This document shows, in pieces, positions 1 to 8,471 of a stretch of 64,000 nucleotides of DNA (its first letter is position 1; every line of letters begins with the position of its first letter). The position numbers and the translations under genes were made by a program. Source of the DNA: JAKVBH01 sp049800955 (GTDB lineage: Bacteria; Pseudomonadota; Alphaproteobacteria; Rhodobacterales; Rhodobacteraceae); NCBI RefSeq assembly GCF_049800955.1, contig NZ_JBNAGA010000001.1, positions 2,108,001-2,172,000 on the forward strand, in the 5' to 3' direction. The notes under the pieces were generated by a model, which saw only the letters and a program-made list of their open reading frames with translations, made no database searches and was not told the DNA's origin.

Positions 1-16
1 CCCTGCGCCCGGCGCT

Positions 17-1099
17 TTAACCTTTGGGAAAGGTGAAGCACTTGTCGCGCCGCACCGTGAGCCAAAAAACCGTGTCGGGCTTTGGCAGGAAGACATTGGG
101 CACCGTGACCCGCATCAGATCGCCGCTTTCTTCCATGCGAAACTCGATCAGGCTTTCCGAGCCCATAAACCGCGCGCGCAGAACTGTCCCCCGCGCCGCC
201 GTGCCGTTTTGCACCGTGGGCGCAGGCCTCTCGCCGTTGCGATCAAAGTCAAGATTGACGTATTGCGGGCGGCACACGATCTCCACCTGCCCGCCATCGG
301 GCACGCCGGGACACAGGAACTGGCCAAAGGGCGTCTTGGCCAAAGCGCCATTCACTTCGGCTTCTATCACATTGATATCGCTGAAAAATGCAACAGCTGC
401 TTTATCCGCTGGTGCATTGTAGATGTTGTAAGGCGCGCCCGCCTGCACGATCTTGCCATTGCGCATCAAGGCGATTTCATCGGCCATGCGCATGGCCTCT
501 TCGGGCTCATGGGTAATGAGCAGCACGGCCGTGTCTTCGTCTTTGAGCAGCGCCAGTGTCTCGTCGCGGATCCCGTCGCGCAGACGGTTGTCGAGGCCGG
601 AAAACGGCTCATCCATCAGCATGACCTTGGGCCGCGGCGCAAGGGCGCGCGCCAGCGCCACGCGCTGTTGTTCCCCGCCCGACAGCTGGTGCGGAAATTC
701 ATCGATGAAGCGTAATAACCCAACTTTTTCAAGGAGTTCCCGGACACGCGCCTGCGCCTCGGCCTTGGGCAACTGAAGGCCAAAGGCCACATTTCGCCCC
801 ACGGTCAGATGCGGGAAAAGCGCGAAATCCTGAAACATCAGCCCGATGGCGCGGCGCTCCGGCGGCACGCGGAAGACAGTGTCACAGACCAGATCGCCAT
901 CGACATAGATCTCGCCACTGTCTTGTTTGTCGACCCCTGCAATCATGCGCAGCGTCGTCGATTTCCCGCATCCTGACGGCCCCAAAAGGCAAGTGACCTG
1001 CCCCGGCTGGATCGAGAAAGACACATCGTCCACAACGGTGAGCTCGTCAAAGCTGCGGCGCAGGTTGCGCACTTCGAGGCGAGGGGCCATGTCGCTCAC
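17..1099 (-). CDS. ABC transporter ATP-binding protein (FbpC/PotA-like)
   Basis: Cytoplasmic ATPase of an import ABC transporter, 360 aa. The Walker A motif GPSGCGKST lies at residues 40-48, the ABC signature LSGGEQQR at about 138, Walker B VMLMDEPF at about 157, and the switch histidine in LLITHEPEEA. Residues after about 240 form a TOBE-like domain, as in ferric iron, thiamine or spermidine systems (FbpC/ThiQ/PotA group). The permease and binding protein are not in the window; transcription runs off its left edge, so partners may lie there. The substrate cannot be fixed from the ATPase alone. Confidence 0.85.
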   Translation of the reverse strand: MSDMAPRLEVRNLRRSFDELTVVDDVSFSIQPGQVTCLLGPSGCGKSTTLRMIAGVDKQDSGEIYVDGDLVCDTVFRVPPERRAIGLMFQDFALFPHLTVGRNVAFGLQLPKAEAQARVRELLEKVGLLRFIDEFPHQLSGGEQQRVALARALAPRPKVMLMDEPFSGLDNRLRDGIRDETLALLKDEDTAVLLITHEPEEAMRMADEIALMRNGKIVQAGAPYNIYNAPADKAAVAFFSDINVIEAEVNGALAKTPFGQFLCPGVPDGGQVEIVCRPQYVNLDFDRNGERPAPTVQNGTAARGTVLRARFMGSESLIEFRMEESGDLMRVTVPNVFLPKPDTVFWLTVRRDKCFTFPKG

Positions 1100-1169
1100 T
1101 AGATCGTTCCCGATGAAAACACTCAGGCACGGCTATCAAGCGCGGCCAAAGAGGTCAACAACAGCCGCC

Positions 1170-2318
1170 CTAGCCCTGAAGCGTGACACTGAGATCGCCA
1201 AGCACCATCCCGTTGACCTGCATCTGAACCCGGTGCACCCCGGGATAGAGGCGGAAGGTCGTGGCGTCCCATTTCAGCTTGTGAGTCTTGCTGACACGCA
1301 GGGGTTGGCCCGCTGAAATCATCGCCTGTTTCAGCTTGAACGTCTTGGGCGCGGTGCGTCCATCCGCCTTCACGAAGTGTATGATGTAGTCCACGATCAC
1401 CGGCAGATCACAATCCGCCGTGAGCGCCGCCTCAAAGACCAAGGGCGCGCCGCGCGGCACCTCTTTTTGTGCGGTTGCGAAAGAGAGCAGTCTCAACGAC
1501 GAATCCGCGCGGTAACCCAGGAGCGCCAGTGCCTCCGGTGCCCCCGCCTTGACCGCAGAGCGCAGCGCGTGGCGGGTCAGCCACGCCAGCTCCTTTGGAT
1601 CCTGCGCTGCGCGTTTTTGCCAATCCGCGAGCGTTTCATAGACAGCCTCGGGCGCAATTTTCCATATGTCATTCAAATGATTGGCGACAGATCGGGTCAC
1701 ATATCGTGTCGGGTCTGCATGCAGCCTGGCCAGAAATTCGAGAGGCACTTGCGGGTCAAGCGTGATGTTCTTGGCCCATGGCAGCTTCGGCCGTGTGCCC
1801 TCGCTCACCAGACGGCGCACATGATAATTCTCATCCCTTGCCCAGAGCCGCAACCGCGCCAGCGTTTCGTCAGGCCAGCGGTTCAGAAACGGCCGGATGT
1901 AGAATTCCATCGAGAACCGCTTGGTGGCTTCAAAGAGCAGATCCAAGGCGCGCTCGCGATGCTCTTCGAGACCATGGCGCACGGCCAGAATGCCGGGCGG
2001 CGCATGGATGAAGCGGCCAAAATCATCATCAACCTGTTGTGGCGAGAGCGGCGGCGGCATCGCGGCCTCCAGCTGATCTGCCATGGTCGGGAAGTCGGGG
2101 GCGAGCTGGGCCTCGAGGCAATCGGCAATATGCTCCAAGCGATCGAGCAAGGTGCGCGTGGCCATGCCCGCCAAGGCCTCACGGTGAAACCGCTCCGCAT
2201 CAAAACCCGGAAGAGTGCTGAACTCACGGGCCAAATCCCCAAGGCTGTCCGCGTTAAAGAGCTGATCTGCCAGAGAAAACCCCGCGCCGCCGCCCTGCCC
2301 GTCGGGTCCGCGCGCCAT
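1170..2318 (-). CDS. AlkC-type DNA alkylation repair protein with C-terminal Ig-like domain
   Basis: Probable 3-methyladenine/3-methylcytosine DNA glycosylase of the HEAT-repeat AlkC group (COG4335), 382 aa. The helical HEAT-like region runs to about residue 280 and includes the family-typical HALRSAVKAGAPEALALLGY. After it comes a beta-rich segment containing VDYIIHFVKADG, which matches the immunoglobulin-like domain found in AlkC but not AlkD. Its start codon overlaps the stop of the LysE gene (TGATG), so the two are translationally coupled. An AlkD-type relative is present at 55665-56378. Assignment is by sequence pattern only. Confidence 0.8.
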   Translation of the reverse strand: MARGPDGQGGGAGFSLADQLFNADSLGDLAREFSTLPGFDAERFHREALAGMATRTLLDRLEHIADCLEAQLAPDFPTMADQLEAAMPPPLSPQQVDDDFGRFIHAPPGILAVRHGLEEHRERALDLLFEATKRFSMEFYIRPFLNRWPDETLARLRLWARDENYHVRRLVSEGTRPKLPWAKNITLDPQVPLEFLARLHADPTRYVTRSVANHLNDIWKIAPEAVYETLADWQKRAAQDPKELAWLTRHALRSAVKAGAPEALALLGYRADSSLRLLSFATAQKEVPRGAPLVFEAALTADCDLPVIVDYIIHFVKADGRTAPKTFKLKQAMISAGQPLRVSKTHKLKWDATTFRLYPGVHRVQMQVNGMVLGDLSVTLQG

Positions 2319-2926
2319 CAGACAGCCCCCGGCCGGCGCGCCAGCAGAAGGCCCAGACCAAAGACAATCATCGTCCCGCCCGAGAGCTTCTGGACCAGCC
2401 CCATGCGCCGTTTGGCACCCCGCGCCGCAAAGCGACCGACAGTGGCGTAGGTCAGAATGGCCGCGAACTCCAGAACCAGAAACAACCCGCCGACGATGGC
2501 GTAGCCCTGCCAGTACGCTTCCTGGCTCACGAATTGCGGCAGGAACGCTGCGAAGGTCAGGATGGCTTTGGGATTGGACAGAGCAACAAACGCCTCCCGC
2601 CGAGCGGCCCCTCGAAGGTGCGCGGCCGCTGTTGCGCGCAGATCAGGCGGCGGCGCACGCAGGAGTTTGACGCCCAGATAGATCAGGTAAGCCGCGCCAA
2701 TCACCTTCGCGATTGTGAAGACCATAGCCGATGTTGCGAGAATAACGCCAAGACCCAACGCGGAGATCAGGATCATCGGCGCGAAAGCCGCCAGACGACC
2801 AAGCGCCGCCGTGGCAGCAAAGCCCACGCCATGCTGCGCGCTATTGGTCATCGCCATGAGGTTGTTCGGCCCGAATGCGAGGTTGATCGCAAAACAGGCC
2901 GGAACGAATATCCAAAGATCAATCAT
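2318..2926 (-). CDS. LysE/RhtB family amino-acid exporter
   Basis: Inner-membrane translocator of 202 aa with about six hydrophobic segments. The N-terminal stretch with FGPNNLMAMTNSAQHG is the family signature near the first helix, equivalent to the G-x-G/PGP-xN motif. LysE/RhtB proteins export amino acids such as lysine, threonine or homoserine; the substrate here is unknown. It lies 3 bp after the SDR gene and overlaps the start of the AlkC gene, so SDR, LysE and AlkC form one leftward operon. Confidence 0.85.
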   Translation of the reverse strand: MIDLWIFVPACFAINLAFGPNNLMAMTNSAQHGVGFAATAALGRLAAFAPMILISALGLGVILATSAMVFTIAKVIGAAYLIYLGVKLLRAPPPDLRATAAAHLRGAARREAFVALSNPKAILTFAAFLPQFVSQEAYWQGYAIVGGLFLVLEFAAILTYATVGRFAARGAKRRMGLVQKLSGGTMIVFGLGLLLARRPGAV

Positions 2927-2929
2927 TTA

Positions 2930-3709
2930 TCAGATCGTGGCATTGGTGGCCCCGCCATCGAGCAGAATGTTCTGTCCGACGATGAAGCCCGCATGCTGTG
3001 AGCACAGGAACGCGCAGGTCGCGCCGAATTCCTCGCGCGTGCCATAGCGGCGGGCGGGGATTGTGGCTTCGCGGTTGGCGCGGGCCTCATCCATCGTGAT
3101 GCTCTGCTGCTGGCTGACGCCGGTATCAAGCGCTGTCGCGCGGTCCGTGTCGTGAATGCCGGGCAGGATATTGTTGATCGTCACACCGGAGGGCGCAACC
3201 TGACGTGCCGTGCCTGCGACATAGCCTGTCAGCCCTGTACGCGCGGCATTGGAGAGGCCCAGAACCGGGATCGGAGCCTTCACGGATTGCGACGTGATAT
3301 TGACAACGCGGCCCCATCCCCGCGCCATCATGCCCGGCAACAACGCCTTCATGAGCGCGATGGGCGTCAGCATATTGGCATCAAGCGCGGCGATGAAATC
3401 CTCGCGATCCCAATCAGACCAAAGCCCCGGAGGCGGACCGCCTGCATTGGTGACAAGGATATCCACATCGCCTGCTGCTGCCAGAACCTCGGCGCGCCCT
3501 GCATCGGCCGTCACATCGGCAGCGACAGTTGTGATCTCCACATCATGCGCCGCGCGGATCGCCGCCGCGGTCTCCTCCAGCGCCTCTGCGCCGCGCGCGT
3601 TCATGACGAGATGCACACCGGCGGCCGCCAACGCCTCCGCACATCCCCGGCCCAAACCCTTCGAGCTGGCACAGACCAACGCGCGTTTTCCTGCGATTCC
3701 AAGATCCAT
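2930..3709 (-). CDS. SDR family oxidoreductase, atypical (no catalytic Tyr/Lys)
   Basis: Rossmann-fold short-chain dehydrogenase/reductase, 259 aa. The cofactor loop reads CASSKGLG (residues 13-20) instead of TGxxxGxG, and the NAG motif is present as TNAGG. At the catalytic position the protein has LSNAARTGL, where classical members have YxxxK, so Tyr and Lys are missing although the preceding Ser (NITSQSVK) is kept. This fits the 'BKR-like' SDR subgroup that lacks the full tetrad. First gene of the SDR-LysE-AlkC operon. Substrate unknown. Confidence 0.85.
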   Translation of the reverse strand: MDLGIAGKRALVCASSKGLGRGCAEALAAAGVHLVMNARGAEALEETAAAIRAAHDVEITTVAADVTADAGRAEVLAAAGDVDILVTNAGGPPPGLWSDWDREDFIAALDANMLTPIALMKALLPGMMARGWGRVVNITSQSVKAPIPVLGLSNAARTGLTGYVAGTARQVAPSGVTINNILPGIHDTDRATALDTGVSQQQSITMDEARANREATIPARRYGTREEFGATCAFLCSQHAGFIVGQNILLDGGATNATI

Positions 3710-3830
3710 TTGATCCTCCCTGTTTGGCTATCGCTTAGCCTGTGGTCCGCAAAAGGCCAAGCGTTGACCCCGATATCGCCACATTCCCCGTGGAATTTGG
3801 CGATTGTTTCCGCCATGCTGATCATGGTTC

Positions 3831-3836
3831 AGGAGG
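3831..3836 (+). promoter_or_regulatory. Shine-Dalgarno AGGAGG deciding the start of the Hint protein
   Basis: A perfect AGGAGG directly abuts a GTG at 3837 but stands 6 nt before a second in-frame GTG at 3843. Normal spacing therefore favours 3843 as the true start. Confidence 0.6.
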
Positions 3837-3842
3837 GTGTCA

Positions 3843-4844
3843 GTGCGCCGACCGGTTCAATCCATCCCAGCCTACGTGGCCGAGGATCTCCGCGTTGTCG
3901 GAGGCGCCAATCTCGGCGATCCCATCGGCGTGGCCGAGGATATTCAACCCGATGACATCTACCACCTCGCACCCGACGCCGCGCGCGTCACCATTGCGCT
4001 GTCGTCCCACGAGGACGGGAGTTTCGAAGTGGCCCAAGGGACAACGGCGGGCACGCCGGGTCACAAGTTGCACCTCGATTGCTGTGTGACATTGATGGCG
4101 CCTGATGGCGGCACGGTCGAATGCATTATCCTTGTGGAGGTCGATGCCGACGGCATGATCGATGCGGTCTATGCCCTGCCACTGCACCAACTCGCGCCGC
4201 GCTGCGATTATCGCATCATTGGCCTGAACCGGGATGAAGCGCGCACCAAATTTGCGCATGTCGGCTGTGTCAGTTTCACGCGCGGCACACGGATCACAAT
4301 GGCCACCGGCGCACAATGCCCGATCGAGGACCTGCGTCCGGGAGACAGGGTCCTGACCCGTGATGCCGGGCCGCAGGAGGTGCGCTGGATTGGCCAAAGC
4401 ACCATGAAAGCAGCAGGCGCCTTCGCACCGATCCTGATCCGCGCGGGCACGTTGAACAATCTGGGGGATCTTCTGGTCAGCCCGGACCACCGCCTGTTTA
4501 TCTATCAGCGCGAGGATACGCTTGGCGCGGGGCGCTCCGAAGTGATGGTCCGCGCGCAACATCTGCTCAACGGCACAAGCGTCACCCGGCGCACGGGCGG
4601 GTATGTCGATTATTTCCAACTGCTCTTTGATGAGCACCAGATCATCTATGCCGAAGGCATCGCCGCCGAGAGTCTCTTGGTGGATTCCCAGACCCGTCCC
4701 GTCTTGCCCGAGGATATCGCCTCCTCGCTCGCAAGCACGACGGCCGGGCGCGATACAGGCCTGCGCAGTGATTTTGAAGTCAGCGAACGGCTGGCCAAAC
4801 GGCCCGACGCGGCCGAATTGCTGCGCCGCGCCTCAACACGTTGA
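3843..4844 (+). CDS. Hint-domain protein
   Basis: Protein of about 333 aa with a Hint (hedgehog/intein) domain. The start is taken as GTG 3843 because of the AGGAGG spacing; 3837 is the alternative. Residues up to about 135 form an unassigned N-terminal domain. The Hint module begins at SFTRGTRITMATG, followed by PIEDLRPGDRVLTRDAG and ending around HQIIYAEGIAAESLL. In most roseobacter relatives the first residue is Cys (CFTxGT); here the aligned residue is Ser, with a Cys two positions upstream. Such proteins are often secreted or autoprocessed in this family. No signal peptide is seen. Monocistronic, divergent from the SDR operon. Confidence 0.8.
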   Translation: MRRPVQSIPAYVAEDLRVVGGANLGDPIGVAEDIQPDDIYHLAPDAARVTIALSSHEDGSFEVAQGTTAGTPGHKLHLDCCVTLMAPDGGTVECIILVEVDADGMIDAVYALPLHQLAPRCDYRIIGLNRDEARTKFAHVGCVSFTRGTRITMATGAQCPIEDLRPGDRVLTRDAGPQEVRWIGQSTMKAAGAFAPILIRAGTLNNLGDLLVSPDHRLFIYQREDTLGAGRSEVMVRAQHLLNGTSVTRRTGGYVDYFQLLFDEHQIIYAEGIAAESLLVDSQTRPVLPEDIASSLASTTAGRDTGLRSDFEVSERLAKRPDAAELLRRASTR

Positions 4845-4898
4845 AACCAGAGTAGACACTGATCCGGACCCTCGGGTCATGCATCACAGCGGCTCAGG

Positions 4899-6254
4899 CT
4901 AGATGGCTGAGCTATGGCCCGCCTTGCTCAGATCGTAGGCATCAAGCGCCCGTGCCATGATGCGCAGAAGCGGCCGGGCCTCGGCAGGAACAAACACGCC
5001 CTCATCGGAGATGTTGATCAAATGCCCGAACTCGCGGCGCATAGGCTGGATGATCTCATCAAAGGCAGCCGCTGAGAGATCAAACCGCGTACAAATCTCC
5101 TCCCGGGAGATGCGGAAATCACACATCAAGGCTTCGATCATGCGTCCGCGCAGATTGTCATCCGCTGAAAAGACATGGCCCCGCGATGTCGCGAAAGCGC
5201 CTGCCCTGACGGCTTTGGTGTAGGCGGATGTCGAGGCATCGTTCTGCGCAAACCCTTGAGGAAAGCGGGAAATCGATGACGCCCCCAGCCCCACCAGCGC
5301 ATCCGCAGGATCATCGGTATAGCCTTGGAAATTGCGCTTCAGCGTTCCCGCTTTCATGGCGCGAGTCATGCTGTCATCCGGCAGGCCGAAATGGTCGATG
5401 CCAATCTCGTCATAGCCGTCCCACATGAAGAGCCTGCGCGCGGTTTCGAACAGATCGAGGCGCTCATCAGGCGTGGGCAGTGCATCGGACGGGATCATCG
5501 CCTGACGGCGCGCCATCCAGGGCACATGGGCATAGCCATAAAGCGCCACGCGATCAGGCTGAAGGCTCAACAATTTCTGAACTGATTCGGTGATCCGTGC
5601 CTTGGTCTGATGCGGCAAGCCGTAGAGGATGTCCGCGTTGAGCGACGAAATGCCACGGGCCCGGATCATCTCGACCGCATCGCGCGTTGCATCGTAACTT
5701 TGGATGCGTCCAATCGTTTCCTGAATGGCCGGATCGAAATCCTGCACGCCGATGGAGGCGCGCCCCATTCCAAGATCTGCCAGCACGTCCAACCGCTCGG
5801 CATCGATCTCGCATGGATCGATCTCGACGGAGAATTCCCCCTCCTCCGCCATGGGCGCCACGTCAAAAATCGCGCGCCCCAAGCGCTCCATGACGGCCGG
5901 CTTGAGCAAGGTCGGCGTGCCGCCGCCCCAATGCAGACGGGACAAACGCACGTCTTTCGGCAAAATCTCGCCAAACGCCGCCACCTCGGACAACAGCGTT
6001 TCGACATAAGCATTTACCGGGTCTTCTGATTGCGTGCCTTGCGTCCGGCAGGCACAAAACCAGCACAGTCGCCTGCAAAAAGGCACATGGATATACAGCG
6101 AAATCTCTCCACCTTCGGGGATTGCCCGGATCCATTTCGCAAATTCAGACGCACCCACGCCTCCAGCAAAATGCGGCGCCGTGGGGTAGCTCGTGTACCG
6201 CGGCACCTTCGCGTCAAATAGACCCAAGCGGGAAAGTTCTGTTCGTGTCACCAT
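4899..6254 (-). CDS. hemN: Oxygen-independent coproporphyrinogen III oxidase HemN
   Basis: Radical SAM enzyme that converts coproporphyrinogen III to protoporphyrinogen IX without oxygen, a haem/tetrapyrrole step. The 4Fe-4S motif HVPFCRRLCWFCAC places C60, C64 and C67 as cluster ligands. The ATG at 6254 gives 451 aa, close to E. coli HemN (457 aa). The longer frame to 6296 would begin inside the FNR box and is rejected. Divergent from fnrL; the shared FNR box predicts oxygen-regulated expression. A TATACA (6264-6269, minus strand) would place the transcript start only a few bases before the ATG, and no Shine-Dalgarno is visible. Confidence 0.95.
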   Translation of the reverse strand: MVTRTELSRLGLFDAKVPRYTSYPTAPHFAGGVGASEFAKWIRAIPEGGEISLYIHVPFCRRLCWFCACRTQGTQSEDPVNAYVETLLSEVAAFGEILPKDVRLSRLHWGGGTPTLLKPAVMERLGRAIFDVAPMAEEGEFSVEIDPCEIDAERLDVLADLGMGRASIGVQDFDPAIQETIGRIQSYDATRDAVEMIRARGISSLNADILYGLPHQTKARITESVQKLLSLQPDRVALYGYAHVPWMARRQAMIPSDALPTPDERLDLFETARRLFMWDGYDEIGIDHFGLPDDSMTRAMKAGTLKRNFQGYTDDPADALVGLGASSISRFPQGFAQNDASTSAYTKAVRAGAFATSRGHVFSADDNLRGRMIEALMCDFRISREEICTRFDLSAAAFDEIIQPMRREFGHLINISDEGVFVPAEARPLLRIMARALDAYDLSKAGHSSAI

Positions 6255-6289
6255 GCAATCCGGTGTATACCTCAATTGGGGAGCGAACA

Positions 6290-6303
6290 TTGACACAGAT
6301 CAA
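6290..6303. promoter_or_regulatory. FNR/FnrL box between hemN and fnrL
   Basis: TTGACACAGATCAA matches the FNR consensus TTGAT-N4-ATCAA at 9 of 10 defined positions. The centre is about 39 nt from the hemN transcript start predicted from TATACA, close to the -41.5 geometry of class II activation. It is about 21 nt from the fnrL ATG, which suits autoregulation. Confidence 0.85.
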
Positions 6304-6317
6304 TCGGACGGACATGC

Positions 6318-7064
6318 ATGGCCAGTCAAGCTATTGAGGCGTTTTCCATAGAGTGTGGGGATTGCCCGATCCGACACCGCGCTGTTTGCGCGAAGTGTGA
6401 GACGGACGAATTAGAAATACTTGAAGAGATCAAGTATTACCGCTCTTTCGAAGCAGGTCAGCATATCATTTGGTCTGGCGACAGGATGGACTTTGTCGGA
6501 TCCGTTGTCTCTGGCATCGCGACCCTGACACAAACCATGGAAGACGGGCGCACCCAGATGGTGGGCCTGCTTTTGCCCAGCGACTTCGTGGGCAGACCGG
6601 GACGGTCCGCTGCGGCCTATGATGTTGTCGCAACCACGGACATGGTCATGTGCTGTTTCCGCAAGAAACCGTTCGAAGCGCTCATGCAAACGACGCCGCA
6701 TATCGCGGAGCGCTTGCTGGAGATGACGTTGGATGAGCTTGATGCGGCGCGCGAATGGATGCTTGTGCTGGGCCGCAAGACGGCGCGCGAAAAGATCGCA
6801 TCGCTCCTGTCGATCATCGCCCGGCGCGATGCATCGCTCAATCTGGGCGCAGGCGGCGACGAACTGGTCTTTGATCTGCCCCTGACGCGCGAAGCGATGG
6901 CTGACTACCTTGGATTGACCCTTGAAACGGTGAGCCGGCAAATCTCCGCGCTCAAACGCGATGATGTCATCCGCCTTGAAGGCAAGCGCCATGTGACGAT
7001 CCCGGATTTTGATCGCCTTCTGGAAGAAGCGGGCGACGATGCCGATGGCGGCATGTTGATCTAG
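6318..7064 (+). CDS. fnrL: FnrL, oxygen-sensing Crp/Fnr transcription regulator
   Basis: Global regulator of the oxic/anoxic switch, 248 aa. The N-terminus has CGDCPIRHRAVCAKC (C13, C16, C24, C27), as in Rhodobacter FnrL, and a further Cys pair lies in VMCCFRKK. Together these supply the ligands for an oxygen-labile 4Fe-4S cluster. A cNMP-type beta barrel follows, then an HTH with LTLETVSRQISALKRD containing the E-x2-SR recognition motif that reads TTGAT. An FNR box lies just upstream. Monocistronic, ending at a bidirectional terminator. Confidence 0.95.
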   Translation: MASQAIEAFSIECGDCPIRHRAVCAKCETDELEILEEIKYYRSFEAGQHIIWSGDRMDFVGSVVSGIATLTQTMEDGRTQMVGLLLPSDFVGRPGRSAAAYDVVATTDMVMCCFRKKPFEALMQTTPHIAERLLEMTLDELDAAREWMLVLGRKTAREKIASLLSIIARRDASLNLGAGGDELVFDLPLTREAMADYLGLTLETVSRQISALKRDDVIRLEGKRHVTIPDFDRLLEEAGDDADGGMLI

Positions 7065-7130
7065 ACAGACCTTTCGACCTTTGGCGCGCATCTCTTGCGC
7101 CATTTGGTTAGCCACGGGAGGGAACCCGGC

Positions 7131-7157
7131 AAAAGGCGGCGGTTGCGTCGCCTTTTT
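7131..7157. terminator. Bidirectional terminator between fnrL and hydrolase gene
   Basis: AAAAGGCGGCG (7131-7141) pairs with CGTCGCCTTTT (7146-7156) around a GTTG loop, with T/A runs on both sides. It sits between convergent genes and can serve both. Confidence 0.75.
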
Positions 7158-7161
7158 GCTG

Positions 7162-7878
7162 TCAGCGCTCCAGCCAGCGCGCTAGGGCCGCATTGGTCTT
7201 CTCAGGTTGTTCCAGCGTCGGCAAATGCCCGGCGCCATCGATGATCTCGAGCCCGCAGCCCGGCACAAGCGCGGCAATCAATTCATGGCGATGAATGGGG
7301 CATAGCATGTCATCCCGCCCGCACAGCGCGAGTGTGGGAACCTTTAGCTGGCGCAGCGTGTCTTGTTGATCGGGCCGGTGCATCAAGGCAAGGGATTGCC
7401 GTTCAAACACCTCTCGCCCCTGCGCCAGAGCCATGTCCATGCACAGATCCAGTACCTCCGCCCGCCGCGGGCCATCCGTAAGGTAATTCGGCTTCATTTC
7501 ATCGCGCATGACACTGGCCAACCGCCCGTCTCGCGCGGCCTGTATCTGAGGCCATCGTCCGGCCTTGACCACCTCCCGTTCCGCCTTTGGATTGGTATCG
7601 AGAAAGGCCGCGCGCGTGACCCGCCCGGGCGCCTGCCGGCATATTTCCATCGCGACAATCCCGCCCATCGAGAGGCCCAGAAGCGCAAATCGGGGTGGCG
7701 CCTGCTCCAGAACGTGCCTGGCGATCTTTTCAATCCGATCCGCGCTATTGATGGGCGCGACCTGAACCGTGCGTCCAACGGAGAACCGCGCGATCTGTGG
7801 TGCAAACAAACGCGCATCACACATCATGCCCGGCAACAGGAGCAAGGGATCTGGTCGGGGTGGGCTCAGCTGTGTCAT
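7162..7878 (-). CDS. Alpha/beta hydrolase
   Basis: Soluble hydrolase of 238 aa with the alpha/beta fold. The nucleophile elbow is GLSMGG with Ser70, the acid lies in CGRDDMLCP and the catalytic His in DGAGHLPTLE, so the triad is complete. The oxyanion region is near LLLPGMMCD. The family includes esterases, lactonases and C-C hydrolases; nothing nearby identifies the substrate. It is convergent with fnrL and not obviously in an operon. Confidence 0.8.
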   Translation of the reverse strand: MTQLSPPRPDPLLLLPGMMCDARLFAPQIARFSVGRTVQVAPINSADRIEKIARHVLEQAPPRFALLGLSMGGIVAMEICRQAPGRVTRAAFLDTNPKAEREVVKAGRWPQIQAARDGRLASVMRDEMKPNYLTDGPRRAEVLDLCMDMALAQGREVFERQSLALMHRPDQQDTLRQLKVPTLALCGRDDMLCPIHRHELIAALVPGCGLEIIDGAGHLPTLEQPEKTNAALARWLER

Positions 7879-7937
7879 GGCGCGCTCCGCAGGCAGGTCC
7901 CGCGCTTTCTTGAGCGAAAATGACCTGCGCGCAAGGT

Positions 7938-8375
7938 TTAGCCCTGCAATCCACCGGATTTGCGCGTCGAGAGCAAAAGCGATGTCTCTGATGTCGTCAC
8001 GCCATCAAGGCGGCGGATGCGGAACAGGACATCGTCAAACGCCTCCAGTGTTTGTGTGCCAATCTCCGCGATGACATCCCAACGCCCATTGGTGGACCAG
8101 ACCCGCGTGACGTCGGGGTAGCCCTGGAGCTGTCGCAAAATACGTTCCGTGCCGCGCCCCTCAATGCCAATCATCATGAGACCACGCACGGGCGCTTCCA
8201 TCACATCCGATTTGAGCACAACTGAGAAACCGAGGACTTCTCCCCTGTCGCGCAGCTTCGCAATGCGCGCGCGCACCGTCGCCCGGGTCAGCCTCAACCC
8301 GGCGGCAAGATCAGACAATGATGCCCGCGCGTCCTGCCGCAGAAGCGCAATGAGTTGACGATCCAGATCATCCAT
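7938..8375 (-). CDS. Lrp/AsnC family transcriptional regulator
   Basis: Small feast/famine regulator, 145 aa from the ATG at 8375. The N-terminal winged HTH reads LDRQLIALLRQDARASLSDL and then LRLTRATVRARIAKL. A C-terminal RAM ligand-binding domain starts at about residue 65. It is divergent from the arginase and ornithine cyclodeaminase genes with 96 bp between, so it probably controls arginine/ornithine catabolism (inference from position). A longer frame extends upstream, but it covers the divergent promoter and runs antisense to the arginase gene. Confidence 0.85.
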   Translation of the reverse strand: MDDLDRQLIALLRQDARASLSDLAAGLRLTRATVRARIAKLRDRGEVLGFSVVLKSDVMEAPVRGLMMIGIEGRGTERILRQLQGYPDVTRVWSTNGRWDVIAEIGTQTLEAFDDVLFRIRRLDGVTTSETSLLLSTRKSGGLQG

Positions 8376-8471
8376 AACGACCAACCTATATGCCCATTCC
8401 GGGAAATGGAAGATCATCTTGACCGCTTTGAACAGTAGATTACAGCCCAAACCGCGCCGTACTGGTGCCCC

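Noticed and set aside
4845..4898. Terminator between the Hint gene and hemN
   Set aside because: GACCC-TC-GGGTC has only a 2-nt loop and no U tract; not a credible terminator.
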